Of a DNA stretch of 64,000 nt, positions 34,562 through 43,709 are shown piece by piece. Position 1 is the first letter of the stretch. Each line of letters opens with the position of its first letter. The notes beneath the pieces are model-generated. The model saw only the letters and a program-made list of their open reading frames with translations. It was not told where the DNA came from and made no database searches. The DNA comes from Gammaproteobacteria bacterium (GTDB taxonomy: Bacteria; Pseudomonadota; Gammaproteobacteria; Burkholderiales; Nitrosomonadaceae). The stretch spans positions 1,612,001 through 1,676,000 of the forward strand of contig CP054179.1 of assembly GCA_015709615.1 (NCBI GenBank), read 5' to 3'. Both the position numbers and the translations under genes were made by a program.

Positions 34562-35314
34562 TTATTCTGATTTCGTGAAGTAACCGATGCAAGCTTTTTG
34601 TTCCGCCGGTGTCATGAACCCTTTATGCTCGTAACGCGCCGGCAAACCCAGTTTCTTCAGCTTATCGCTCCACAGCGGATTGTAGGGCATCAACGCGCAC
34701 GACTTGACGCCCTGTTGATCGAGAAATGCGGCGATGGCGCGGAGGTTGTCTTCGGTCGTTGTTATTCCCGGAATCAGCGGAATTCTTGGAATCACCGGTA
34801 TCTGCGCATCCTTAAGTAAACGGGAAAAATTATCCAGAATGCGCTTGCTCGAGTGCCCGCAATATTCTTTGCTGGCTGCTTCATCCATCAATTTGATATC
34901 AAAATAAATCAAATCCAGCCATGGCAGCATTTCATCCTTGAAGCGTTGATAATCGAAAAACCCGCTGGTTTCTATCGCCGTATGGATACCTTCGCGTTTC
35001 AAAGCTTGCAACAGCTGACTGGCGAAACCCATTTGTAATGTCGCTTCACCACCCGACAACGTGACACCGCCACCGCTTGCAGTAAAAATCGGTTTGTCTT
35101 GCAGCAATCGGTACATCAGTTCGTCCACCGTGTACCACGTGCCGATCCGGTTGCCATGAATATCGGTTTCGGGCTTGACCGCTCTGCCTTCAGGATTCTG
35201 GCACCAAACACAGGAAAGCGGGCAGCCCTTGAGAAAAACCGTGGTGCGGATACCGGGGCCGTCCTCGCTGCAATCGCGCTTGATGTCGAAAACCAGCCCC
35301 TTTTCGCTGCTCAT
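34562..35314 (-). CDS. Glycyl-radical-enzyme activating protein (radical SAM)
   Basis: This enzyme uses S-adenosylmethionine and a 4Fe-4S cluster to place the glycyl radical on its partner. The cluster motif CPLSCVWC (CX3CX2C) lies near residue 31, followed by the typical NPEG, GGGVTLSGGEATLQ and the ETSGFFDYQ segment. At 250 residues it is a short, PflA-like activase without the extra ferredoxin-like clusters of many glycyl radical activases. The start overlaps the SCP2-like gene by 4 bases, and the presumed partner enzyme is one gene upstream. Confidence 0.92.
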   Translation of the reverse strand: MSSEKGLVFDIKRDCSEDGPGIRTTVFLKGCPLSCVWCQNPEGRAVKPETDIHGNRIGTWYTVDELMYRLLQDKPIFTASGGGVTLSGGEATLQMGFASQLLQALKREGIHTAIETSGFFDYQRFKDEMLPWLDLIYFDIKLMDEAASKEYCGHSSKRILDNFSRLLKDAQIPVIPRIPLIPGITTTEDNLRAIAAFLDQQGVKSCALMPYNPLWSDKLKKLGLPARYEHKGFMTPAEQKACIGYFTKSE

Positions 35315-35955
35315 AAAAATTCCTTCACAGCCGCCTGAACATTTTTGCCGATCGCGCCGAACTTAAACATATGCCCGAAGTTACCGGTAATCTGCACCAG
35401 ATTCTCAATCAACAACTGCGCCACATCCGCATTCGGACGCCCGGCCAATCCCAAAATCGCCTGGGTATCCTTAAAGCGGATTATCAAATCCACTTCGTTT
35501 GGATCGCGCTCGATCCGGTCCGCTTCCGCTTCGCTGAGCGCTTCGGTCGTCACGATGGCAACCGGATTCAATTGCTTGCCGAACGGTGTTTCAATAAAAA
35601 GCGCTTGCGGATCGGGACAGAATTTAATCAGCACATTCACGTCGTCTTGCGGTTTGCGCGTGCGGATCAGGATTTTCCCCTGGTAATAGCGAATACCGCC
35701 CGGCGCATTGGGGTCGCGCATAACGAAATTATCGTCGAAAAAATGCTGCGCTTTCCGCGCCTTGGATTCGCTCAAGCCAGGGTTGATCAAGAAACCGAAC
35801 CCCAGTTTGATCAGCGCCGCCATGCCGGTAGCCAGCAGCGTGCCTTCCATGCGATCCAACAGACCGTCCAGACTGCCATCCGTTTCACCCAGCTGGATGC
35901 CGGATTTTAAAATATAGTGTATGCCGTCCGGTAACGCGGGAATAGTCGCGTGCAT
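35311..35955 (-). CDS. SCP2-like protein of the glycyl radical cluster
   Basis: The 214-residue protein has no signal peptide. Its second half (LIIRFKDTQAILGLAGRPNA, then QITGNFGHMFKFGAIGK) resembles sterol-carrier-protein-2 domains, which bind lipids or other hydrophobic molecules in a pocket. The first half is unrecognised, with a hydrophobic stretch GMAALIKLGFGFLINPGL. It starts two bases after the glycyl radical enzyme stop, with AGGAG inside the end of that gene, and overlaps the activase. A substrate-binding or delivery role is an inference from this placement. Confidence 0.6.
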   Translation of the reverse strand: MHATIPALPDGIHYILKSGIQLGETDGSLDGLLDRMEGTLLATGMAALIKLGFGFLINPGLSESKARKAQHFFDDNFVMRDPNAPGGIRYYQGKILIRTRKPQDDVNVLIKFCPDPQALFIETPFGKQLNPVAIVTTEALSEAEADRIERDPNEVDLIIRFKDTQAILGLAGRPNADVAQLLIENLVQITGNFGHMFKFGAIGKNVQAAVKEFL

Positions 35956-35957
35956 GG

Positions 35958-38954
35958 CTACGCTCCTGTAGTTGCGTGCTGTTCGACGCCGCTTTTCATG
36001 TCGAAATTGGCGCGATCGATAATTTCCTGCCGCATCAACGGACTCAACGTGACATAGTAAGCGGAGTAACCGGCCACGCGGATCATCAGATCTTTGTACG
36101 GCGCCAGCGCTTTTTGCTCGGCTTCACCCGCACCGGCCCGGCTTGCCGCCGTCGCGGCAGCGTTTGCCGCGATGAAATCCTCGATCGAGGTCACGCACAG
36201 TTGAACCAGCACACCGTCCTGATCCATAAATGTCTTCATATGCGTAGCGAAAAGCTCGATATCTTCATCGAAATACGCCTTGCCACGCGGCGTCAGACTG
36301 AGATTATAGGTGTAGCCGTTTTGCACCGTATCCGCGTCGACGCTGGCCACCGACAGCATATGATCCAGCAGCATCACCGGCTCGCCGTTGGCTTTGACGA
36401 TACCGGGGCACGGCGTGATGCCGCTGGCGAACGACGCGCTATTGACCCGGCCATTCGGCGTAGCCCGGCTCAGCATGCCGAAACCGGCGTGGTTGGTCAT
36501 GCTCCAATAACCGGTCAGGTAGCGCCCGCCGCGATGCGTGCGGTACTTGAAAAAAACCTCCTGGATCATTTTAGTCAGTAAGCGCGTGTACTTAACCGCC
36601 ATTGCATTGTTGTAAATACCACCGGGGGTTTCATCGACCCCGGCGCCATACTTCGGCGCCAGGCGGATCAAGCGCATGCACTCTTGCAGCCGCTGTGGCG
36701 TCATTGCTGCCGGATGCGTGCCGGAACCACCTGCCAACTGCCGGATACGATCCAGCCAGTTTTTGACAAAATTGTGCGCTTCCGCCTCATTAGCGGCCAA
36801 CGGGCTGCGGCCGAAATTCGCATCCAATACTGCGATCAGTTCCTGCGCCGACATCTTGCCGCCGAACACCAGCGCATCGATGACACAAAACGAATCGATC
36901 ACATCGGCAAGCCCGATAATGGCCACCCCGGAAGAATTATATTTGGCGCCGCCGGAAGCAACGTCGCGGAATTTGGCGCCACTTTCTCCCGGTTTGTTCG
37001 TGGGCCCGTCGAATAGTCCCGACAGCAGTGGCGAAGGCCGGACTTTTTCCAGCGTGCGCCCGAGATAATTGTTGAATTGCACGCAATGCCGCGCCATTTC
37101 ATCGAGCTGAAAGCGAAAGCTAGCGATGAAATCCTGCATCGACGTCATCGCCGTCAACGGCGGGGACGTGTAATCCGGCTGGCCGTAGAACAAATTGGGA
37201 TCGTTCTTGCCAACGCCGTCGCTGCGGTGCTTGCCGCCGAACATCGCCAGCTCAAGCACCGCCGGCAGCACCAGCAAGGTGGAGCCGGTATGGCCGTAAT
37301 GTTTATGGTCGGCATTCTGTTCGATACAGCCGATCGACGCGTAATCATGCGCATCCGCCAACGCTTCGTCAGGCGTAACATGATCGTGTTTGGCATAATA
37401 ATTCGCCATGCTGCGGATCACCGGCGCATCGCCGTGCAGCGCAGGTGTTGCGCGGGTAACCAGATTCACCTGGCAAATGCGTTTCAGATAAGGGGAAATC
37501 TCATGCGCCGCCAAAGGCGTGCCATCCGGCGCGCGATGATGAACATCCTTATGATAGCGGGCATGTACGTTCGGATCGCGGATGGACAGCATTTCCGTCG
37601 CTTTCAGGATGATGTAGGTCATGTCGTTGACTGCATCGACCGTCTGGCCATTTTCCCAACGCGTACCGCCCACGGTTAATGCCTGGTTCGAACCGCTGCC
37701 GGCAAACAGCACCTCCGCGCTTTCCGGCGACAGCGGCACATGATCGGAGCAGCGCAAAAAGAAGTGACACATCAACTCGACCGCCCGTTTTGTATACGCC
37801 GTTTTCGCCGCTTCGTCCGGTTGCGACTGCCAGTCGCGCAGATAGAATTCATTCAGCGTCTGATCCAACCGGCCCAGCGAGAGGCCGAAATTGGTATTTT
37901 CCTGCAACAGCAAGTGGTAGCAAATCCAGACGACGGTAATCGCTTCCGCCAAGGTACTGGCAGGCTCTGCCGGCACCTTGCGGCAGATCGCCGCCAGCTC
38001 GCTATTTCCGGCTTTTTCGGCGGCCTCGGCCAAATGTCCGGCGTAAATCTTGGCGCCCTCGTATACCGCAATGACGCTTTGGGCAAATTCGATTTTTTGC
38101 GGCGTATCGGCGACACCATCGGCGATATCTTTCTGCAGTTGCGCAATCAGTCCGTTGAATCCGAATTGCAGCACCCGGGCGAAATCCGGTGTGGTATGGG
38201 AAACGGCCGTGGCTTTATCGGATAAGTAAAAAGCCACCCGTTCAAACAGTTCCTGGCATTTGGGCGTTTCACCGGCGCTTTTTTTCAGCGGCGGGTCGAT
38301 GGACGGTTTGCCTTCGCACATTCCGCCATCGACTTCATCGCGCTGATCGTTCTTGTAATCCGCGGTGTCGTAAGCACTATAACGCGCCGCCTCTTGCACC
38401 GTGCGCCGCTCCAGCCAGAAGGGAAAAATTTCTTCGTTCAGCCGCTTGGCGACTTCCGGCTTGATCTTGAACGGATTCTGCGGGCGTTTGGCCAGCGTCT
38501 CCAGCTCCGGCCAAATGCAATACCCGCTCATATCCATGTACACCACCGGGCCGACAAAGCTGGTGGTGGTTTGCCCCGGCAGTAGGTCGGTGCTGCGCAC
38601 CAGCGGCGTTTTGTGGCTGAATACGTGTTTCAACGCTTGCGCGCGGCGCGTTACCGGCAGCAACGCCGCATGTTCGGGCTGACGCAGAAACTCGGTCAAT
38701 AAGCGCGGCAGTTCATCGCACACTTCCGGAATCCATTCCGGATCGAACAATTGATTGCGCCACGCCTGCACCACCGGGAAGTCGCCGAGCTGGATGTCGC
38801 TCAGCGCCAGATCGCGTAATGTTTTGATCTTATCCGGCGTGGTATTGGGAATAGGAAAAACGGCGATGTTACCGCTAAATGCTGAAGTATCCGCAGTGCC
38901 CTGTTCTAGATCGATGCGGATGCCGCCGCGATTGAATTTGTCATTACTCATCAT
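35958..38954 (-). CDS. Glycyl radical enzyme of unassigned function
   Basis: The 998-residue protein is a member of the pyruvate formate-lyase superfamily. The glycyl radical motif RVAGYSAYY is near the end (radical Gly about residue 962), and the catalytic Cys is in SIGCIEQN (about 543). A Glu two residues after this Cys (about 545) matches the general base of glycyl radical eliminases such as glycerol dehydratase and choline lyase; pyruvate formate-lyase has CC instead. It is longer than usual (about 750-850). Substrate cannot be read from the sequence; the exact GCIEQ signature is not one I know. It forms a tight cluster with its activase and an 820-residue protein. Confidence 0.88.
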   Translation of the reverse strand: MMSNDKFNRGGIRIDLEQGTADTSAFSGNIAVFPIPNTTPDKIKTLRDLALSDIQLGDFPVVQAWRNQLFDPEWIPEVCDELPRLLTEFLRQPEHAALLPVTRRAQALKHVFSHKTPLVRSTDLLPGQTTTSFVGPVVYMDMSGYCIWPELETLAKRPQNPFKIKPEVAKRLNEEIFPFWLERRTVQEAARYSAYDTADYKNDQRDEVDGGMCEGKPSIDPPLKKSAGETPKCQELFERVAFYLSDKATAVSHTTPDFARVLQFGFNGLIAQLQKDIADGVADTPQKIEFAQSVIAVYEGAKIYAGHLAEAAEKAGNSELAAICRKVPAEPASTLAEAITVVWICYHLLLQENTNFGLSLGRLDQTLNEFYLRDWQSQPDEAAKTAYTKRAVELMCHFFLRCSDHVPLSPESAEVLFAGSGSNQALTVGGTRWENGQTVDAVNDMTYIILKATEMLSIRDPNVHARYHKDVHHRAPDGTPLAAHEISPYLKRICQVNLVTRATPALHGDAPVIRSMANYYAKHDHVTPDEALADAHDYASIGCIEQNADHKHYGHTGSTLLVLPAVLELAMFGGKHRSDGVGKNDPNLFYGQPDYTSPPLTAMTSMQDFIASFRFQLDEMARHCVQFNNYLGRTLEKVRPSPLLSGLFDGPTNKPGESGAKFRDVASGGAKYNSSGVAIIGLADVIDSFCVIDALVFGGKMSAQELIAVLDANFGRSPLAANEAEAHNFVKNWLDRIRQLAGGSGTHPAAMTPQRLQECMRLIRLAPKYGAGVDETPGGIYNNAMAVKYTRLLTKMIQEVFFKYRTHRGGRYLTGYWSMTNHAGFGMLSRATPNGRVNSASFASGITPCPGIVKANGEPVMLLDHMLSVASVDADTVQNGYTYNLSLTPRGKAYFDEDIELFATHMKTFMDQDGVLVQLCVTSIEDFIAANAAATAASRAGAGEAEQKALAPYKDLMIRVAGYSAYYVTLSPLMRQEIIDRANFDMKSGVEQHATTGA

Positions 38955-38970
38955 TTTTCCTCCACGCTGA

Positions 38971-41433
38971 TTAATTCAAGGTATCCAATCCGATTGCCAG
39001 CCGGTGATACTGCCATGCATCATCGAGCAGCAAAAAATAACCAAACAACTGGTAGCGGTATTCCGCAGGGTCGACCGATGAATGGAACGGTTTATCCAAC
39101 GCCGTGGAATAAATCAGTTGCCCCAGATAAAGGCCGTCGGCGATCTCAACGATCTCGTCGAGACAGAAACCGATCGGAACCGGACCGCCGATCATTGGAA
39201 AGCGGTAGTGAAATTGAAACACTTTTTTCTTGCTCCCGTTGCCGTTATTCATTGGCAAAATAGATTCCCGGTCATCCACGCCAAGAAAAATGTAACCCTG
39301 CCTGGCGAATGGTGATGGCCCGCTTTTCGACACCGCCTGCAATGAAGCATCCGGCACGCGATAATTCATATCGGCGATCCGCATCAGCGCATCGGCGGTG
39401 ACAATGCGTTTATCCTGAATATTGCAGCCGTCCACCCAATGCTGCGCCGCCTCATTCTCCCAGAATGCCTTGTCTCCATCGGACATACCGCGATCCCAGG
39501 CGCCGCTTTTCAAATGCTGAGCGTACACACCTTCCGCATCCCAATAATGCGCTTTGTTTTTTTCCACCAAAGCGTAATGCGGCGCGCTGGCGATATGCGT
39601 TTTGAGCTGGTGAACGCGCTCGGGATAGCGCTCGGCCAAATCGCCGCTCTCGTCGAGCAGCATGCTCAATTTCCGGCCGGAGATTTTTTCATACGACTTT
39701 CCCGCCCACGGGAAAATATACTTGCCGATGCTGTGCCATACTAGGTTGAGCACATTGGGCGTACTGTGCCCCAGCGCCAGACCGGCAAGGCGGCCGGGAA
39801 AGAGCTGCTCGTCGCCCGGCTTGGTATCAGGATCGGGACAAAACGTTTCGGCAAAGCCGCAATGCAAATTGAGCGTCGCGCCGTGATAGTAATCAAAACC
39901 GGTGGTGCGTGTTGTTTCGCCATACCAGTCCTTAGTTTCTTTGCTGTCGACGCGCACGTTGTAACCTCGCTCGCCATGTCCCTGGAACAACCCGCTTTCT
40001 ACTGTTGGCGCTACGCCGCAACGAAACAGGCGATTGAGCTTCTCAAAATGTTTCAGGTTATCTTGCGGATTGCTCTGCGCGGAAATTTCCGCGCTGATCC
40101 GTTGCAACATCTGCAAAATCGACTCGCCTTCTTGGCGCATTTGCCTCACATCACCATCTTCCGCACGCTTAGGCGACTCTTCCAGGATAAACGTGGTGAA
40201 TTTGCGCTGGAGCGCTGCATCTTTTTTCCAATCCTCGGCCCAATCAGTGATTCCGGGCCAGCTCTGCACACCCGCCGTTACCGTTTTCACGGCTTCCGGC
40301 TCGCCTGAAATCGCTGCCGCTTGCGCATAACCCAGTTCGTTGTAGCCCATTTCACCCGGACGCGGACGCAGCTGCGGAAATGCGTTATCCGCATAAAATT
40401 CCTTGGCATAGGCCGGATCGACCATCAGGAAAAAGCCGTTATTCTGATAATCGTACGGATCGCTGTCGTCGACCCAGCCCACGGGGAAAATCCGTTTGAT
40501 ATTGTCGATCATCGAACGGTACGGGTAGCTGTCGCCGATCGATAGGACATGGCCATCCGGCAAAGTGAAGGTTCCCAAACTGTAATGGTGCGTGGCGAAC
40601 ACCAGTTGGCCCAAATAAATACCATCGTCGATGCGGACGATTTCATCGATCAGGCGCGTCATGGGATACACCGGACCGAGACCGGGCCAGCGGTAATTGA
40701 GCTGATACACTTTCTTGCCGTTCATTTCCGGCACCACTGAAGTGCCCATGTTGCAGAGAAAATATCCACCCGTTTTACTGTACGGAATCGCTTTTTCCTT
40801 GGCCAGATTTTCCGTTCGCAATTCGCAATCAAATCCTGCCGTATCCGGGCGCATCGGCCGGTCTTTCAGCTTCCATAGCTGCGTTAACGCAGGCAGCCCG
40901 ATCGCTTGTAACGCATTGGGATCGGGCGGTTCACGGAAAAAATTGCGGCCGATACGCACCGTGGCCGGATCATAGCCGCTCATTGTTTTCGTATCATTGG
41001 CGGTTTTCTTCGCCACCGTGCCGCGCGCTACCGGTTCGAACGTTTTTCCCATCCACAAACCGGTGTCGGCATAGGTCGCATTCCAAGCGGTCGCCATCCA
41101 TTCGATATCGGCCATCAAGGATCGATCCTTGCCGAGCGACTGAGCGGATTTCTTGAAATAATCGCTGTCGCGGATGGAAACGGGAATGCCGATCATCGGC
41201 CCGCTGATGACCTCAGCTGCGCCGCATTTGAATAAGGTATCGAGCTTTTTATGGATTTCCGGCCAGCGCTGGCGCTGATGATTATCCGCCAGAATGCGCT
41301 GGTACGTGCCCAGCAATGCAAAGAAATCGCCCTGATAATCGTTCTTAAGAATAGCGTCCAGGGCACTAGATAAGGATTGCCGCTCATCACTCGAGCGGGC
41401 TGTGAAATTTCTGGTACTCAAGAAGGTTGTCAT
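38971..41433 (-). CDS. Unrecognised 820-residue protein with internal duplication
   Basis: I do not recognise this family. Two halves are related. LFKCGAAEV (Cys70) corresponds to LFRCGVAPT (Cys472). RLIDEIVRIDDGIYLGQLVF (near 255-275) corresponds to CLDEIVEIADGLYLGQLIY (near 750-770). GGYFLCNMG also corresponds to QGYIFLGVD. Each unit ends in a similar GFFLMVD / GYFLLLD stretch. There is no signal peptide, membrane helix or known metal motif, so the protein is probably cytosolic. AAGGGGGAATTC precedes the ATG. It ends 16 bases before the glycyl radical enzyme and is the first gene of the cluster, suggesting a direct partner role. Confidence 0.7.
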   Translation of the reverse strand: MTTFLSTRNFTARSSDERQSLSSALDAILKNDYQGDFFALLGTYQRILADNHQRQRWPEIHKKLDTLFKCGAAEVISGPMIGIPVSIRDSDYFKKSAQSLGKDRSLMADIEWMATAWNATYADTGLWMGKTFEPVARGTVAKKTANDTKTMSGYDPATVRIGRNFFREPPDPNALQAIGLPALTQLWKLKDRPMRPDTAGFDCELRTENLAKEKAIPYSKTGGYFLCNMGTSVVPEMNGKKVYQLNYRWPGLGPVYPMTRLIDEIVRIDDGIYLGQLVFATHHYSLGTFTLPDGHVLSIGDSYPYRSMIDNIKRIFPVGWVDDSDPYDYQNNGFFLMVDPAYAKEFYADNAFPQLRPRPGEMGYNELGYAQAAAISGEPEAVKTVTAGVQSWPGITDWAEDWKKDAALQRKFTTFILEESPKRAEDGDVRQMRQEGESILQMLQRISAEISAQSNPQDNLKHFEKLNRLFRCGVAPTVESGLFQGHGERGYNVRVDSKETKDWYGETTRTTGFDYYHGATLNLHCGFAETFCPDPDTKPGDEQLFPGRLAGLALGHSTPNVLNLVWHSIGKYIFPWAGKSYEKISGRKLSMLLDESGDLAERYPERVHQLKTHIASAPHYALVEKNKAHYWDAEGVYAQHLKSGAWDRGMSDGDKAFWENEAAQHWVDGCNIQDKRIVTADALMRIADMNYRVPDASLQAVSKSGPSPFARQGYIFLGVDDRESILPMNNGNGSKKKVFQFHYRFPMIGGPVPIGFCLDEIVEIADGLYLGQLIYSTALDKPFHSSVDPAEYRYQLFGYFLLLDDAWQYHRLAIGLDTLN

Positions 41434-41451
41434 GAATTCCCCCTTTTGTAT

Positions 41452-41471
41452 GTTAAGCGAAACTACTTAAC
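41452..41471. promoter_or_regulatory. Small inverted repeat upstream of the glycyl radical cluster
   Basis: GTTAAG and CTTAAC form a 6-bp inverted repeat with an 8-base spacer, about 19 bases ahead of the 820-residue protein start. It could be a weak operator. No FNR-type site (TTGAT-N4-ATCAA) is visible in the 96-base gap. Confidence 0.3.
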
Positions 41472-41529
41472 CGGACTTACCGCCAACTCATTGAATCACT
41501 CTTATAGTACATCCTGGCAGCTAAGATTT

Positions 41530-42576
41530 CTAAACAATTTGGGGATTACTGGTCGCAGGAGTAAACACATCGGAAAAGAAAGCATCCTTGGGCAAATTGC
41601 GATAGCTGGTAAAGTCGTGATAAGCGGCTTTAACCATGACGGGAACGCCGCAAGCATAGATTTGGTGCCTTTCCAAGTTCTGATGATCTTGCATCACGGC
41701 TTCATGCACCAGTCCCGTTCGACCATGCCAATTGTCCGATGGCAACGGCTCCGACAGTACGGGGATAAAAGTAAAATTGCCGTGCTGTTGTTGCCAGCTT
41801 TCAGCCAAATCGATCAAATATAAATCCGCTTTTGTGCGAGCGCCCCAATAGAGAGTTATTTTTCTCTTGTTGTTTCGATTGTTTTCTTGATAAAAAATAT
41901 GTTCCAGAATACTTTTTATGGGCGCGAATCCTGTACCGCTTGCCAGGAAAATAATCGCCGTGTCATCCGCTGCTTCGCGTAAGAAGAATGAACCCAGCGG
42001 CCCCGTAAAACGCAGCATGTCTTTAACTTTCATCTGCGTAAACACATGTTCCGTGAACGCGCCGCCCGGATAATTCCGCACATGCAACTGCAATAACTCG
42101 TCATCATGCGGTGCGTTTGCCAGGGAAAAACTGCGGCGTTTACCCTCTTTGAGCAAAATATCGATATACTGTCCCGCCAGAAATTGCAGCCGTTGATTCG
42201 CTGGCAGTTTGAGAGAAATAATCATGACATCCGGAGCGACAAGCTCGAGTTTTTGCACACGACAGGGTAACGTTTTAATTTCAATATCCTTGGTTGCGCC
42301 AATCTCATGGCATTCAATCACAACATCGCTCAGAGGAGAAGCACAGCAAAACAATGCGTAACCGACTTGTTTTTCTTCTTCAGTCAAGGTTTCTTCACTA
42401 TAGTTGCCATAGTGTACTGTCCCCTGGATGATTTTTCCTTTGCAAATTCCGCAGGAACCATTGCGGCAACCATACGGTAGTGAGTATCCTTCGCGTAAAG
42501 CCGCTTCAAGAATCGTTTCTCCGGGTTCTACCCGGAAAGCATGCCCGCTGGGCTGAATAATGATTTGATGCGACAT
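41530..42576 (-). CDS. 2Fe-2S ferredoxin / flavin reductase (CDP-6-deoxyglucoseen reductase-like)
   Basis: Residues 1-90 form a plant-type 2Fe-2S ferredoxin domain with CRNGSCGICKGKI and the fourth Cys in LFCCASP. Residues 100-340 form a ferredoxin-NADP reductase domain: FAD motif RRSFSLANAP, a GPLGSFFLRE stretch, GTGFAPIKSILEHI for NAD(P) binding and YACGVPVMVKAA at the end. The protein thus moves electrons from NAD(P)H to the 2Fe-2S centre. Such genes are named for CDP-6-deoxy-glucoseen reductase, but the real partner is often unknown. It lies 96 bases upstream of the glycyl radical cluster, same strand, and divergent from the SDR gene. Confidence 0.85.
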   Translation of the reverse strand: MSHQIIIQPSGHAFRVEPGETILEAALREGYSLPYGCRNGSCGICKGKIIQGTVHYGNYSEETLTEEEKQVGYALFCCASPLSDVVIECHEIGATKDIEIKTLPCRVQKLELVAPDVMIISLKLPANQRLQFLAGQYIDILLKEGKRRSFSLANAPHDDELLQLHVRNYPGGAFTEHVFTQMKVKDMLRFTGPLGSFFLREAADDTAIIFLASGTGFAPIKSILEHIFYQENNRNNKRKITLYWGARTKADLYLIDLAESWQQQHGNFTFIPVLSEPLPSDNWHGRTGLVHEAVMQDHQNLERHQIYACGVPVMVKAAYHDFTSYRNLPKDAFFSDVFTPATSNPQIV

Positions 42577-42618
42577 TGAGTGGCAAGCAAGTAGATATGA
42601 TAATTAGAGACAGATTTT

Positions 42619-43515
42619 ATGAAAGAAACATTATTAATTGTTGGTTGCGGTGATGTTGCGCTAAGAACGGCGAAGCTATTGCAAGCACATTACCGGATTC
42701 TCGGCCTGCTGCGTAATTTAGATAGCGCCGGTCGCTTACGATCGCATGGCATTATCCCGGTTTACGGAAATTTAGATTCTCCAAAGAGCCTTGCAAAACT
42801 CGCTGGAATCGCACAGCTGATACTGCATCTGGCACCTCCACCCAACCACGGATTACGCGACAATCGAACCGCGCATCTACTGTCCGCAATCTCCAAGCGA
42901 ACTAAAAACAAAGCGCCGATTTTACCACAACGATTGGTCTACATCAGTACCAGCGGAGTCTATGGTGACTGCCACGGCGCATCAATTGATGAAAGCCGCC
43001 CGATCAATCCCCAAAATGACCGGGCAATCCGGCGCGTCGATGCTGAAAAGCAGATACGAAGCTGGGGCAAACGAAATCACGTTCCCATTACCATTTTACG
43101 TGTTCCCGGTATCTATGCCGCGGACAGACTGCCGCTGAAACGCCTGCATGAGGGTCACCCCGCCATAGTGGATAGCGAGGATAGTTATACCAACCATATT
43201 CATGCCGATGATCTGGCGCGCATCATCGTAGCCGCCCTGCATCGCGCAAAAGCAGGCAGAATCTATCATACAAGCGATGACTCCCGTCTGAAAATGGGAG
43301 AGTATTTCGACTTGGTGGCGGATCATTTCGGCTTACCACGCCCGCCCCGCATCACCCGAAACCAGGCATACGAGCAAATATCGCCGGGTATGTTGTCTTT
43401 CATGAAAGAATCCAGGCAGCTCAAGAACCTAAGAATGAAAAAAGAATTACGCGTCAAATTACTATACCCGACGGTATACGAAGGCGTTGCGGCAGCGCCA
43501 ACCAACAATCTATGA
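42619..43515 (+). CDS. SDR-type NAD(P)-binding oxidoreductase/epimerase
   Basis: The 298-residue protein has an N-terminal Rossmann motif (LLIVGCGDVALRTAKLLQ) like the YeeZ-type extended SDR family. SDR active-site elements are STSGVYGDC with the catalytic Tyr and the RVPGIYAADRLPL substrate segment. The NAD(P) motif GCGDVA is unusual (usually GxGxxG). Substrate is not known. The start is an ATG without a clear ribosome-binding site. Confidence 0.75.
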   Translation: MKETLLIVGCGDVALRTAKLLQAHYRILGLLRNLDSAGRLRSHGIIPVYGNLDSPKSLAKLAGIAQLILHLAPPPNHGLRDNRTAHLLSAISKRTKNKAPILPQRLVYISTSGVYGDCHGASIDESRPINPQNDRAIRRVDAEKQIRSWGKRNHVPITILRVPGIYAADRLPLKRLHEGHPAIVDSEDSYTNHIHADDLARIIVAALHRAKAGRIYHTSDDSRLKMGEYFDLVADHFGLPRPPRITRNQAYEQISPGMLSFMKESRQLKNLRMKKELRVKLLYPTVYEGVAAAPTNNL

Positions 43516-43632
43516 AATCCCGCGATGGTGCTCCACACGGCTTTAATTTCTCCAATTAACACTAAGAATATACCAATCCGTGCCGTTTATTGCGCACAAT
43601 CTCAAAACAATCACTTGGGTTTAGACGTCAAT

Positions 43633-43665
43633 AACTGCGGCGGTATTTAAGCTTCCGCAGTTTTT
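43633..43665 (+). terminator. Probable rho-independent terminator after the SDR gene
   Basis: An 8-bp stem (AACTGCGG / CCGCAGTT) with a 14-base loop is followed by a short T-run. It separates the SDR gene from pilC. Confidence 0.6.
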
Positions 43666-43709
43666 CTGATGTATCGATTTTCTGAGAACCCTGGTCCTTA
43701 GGAGTTAAT

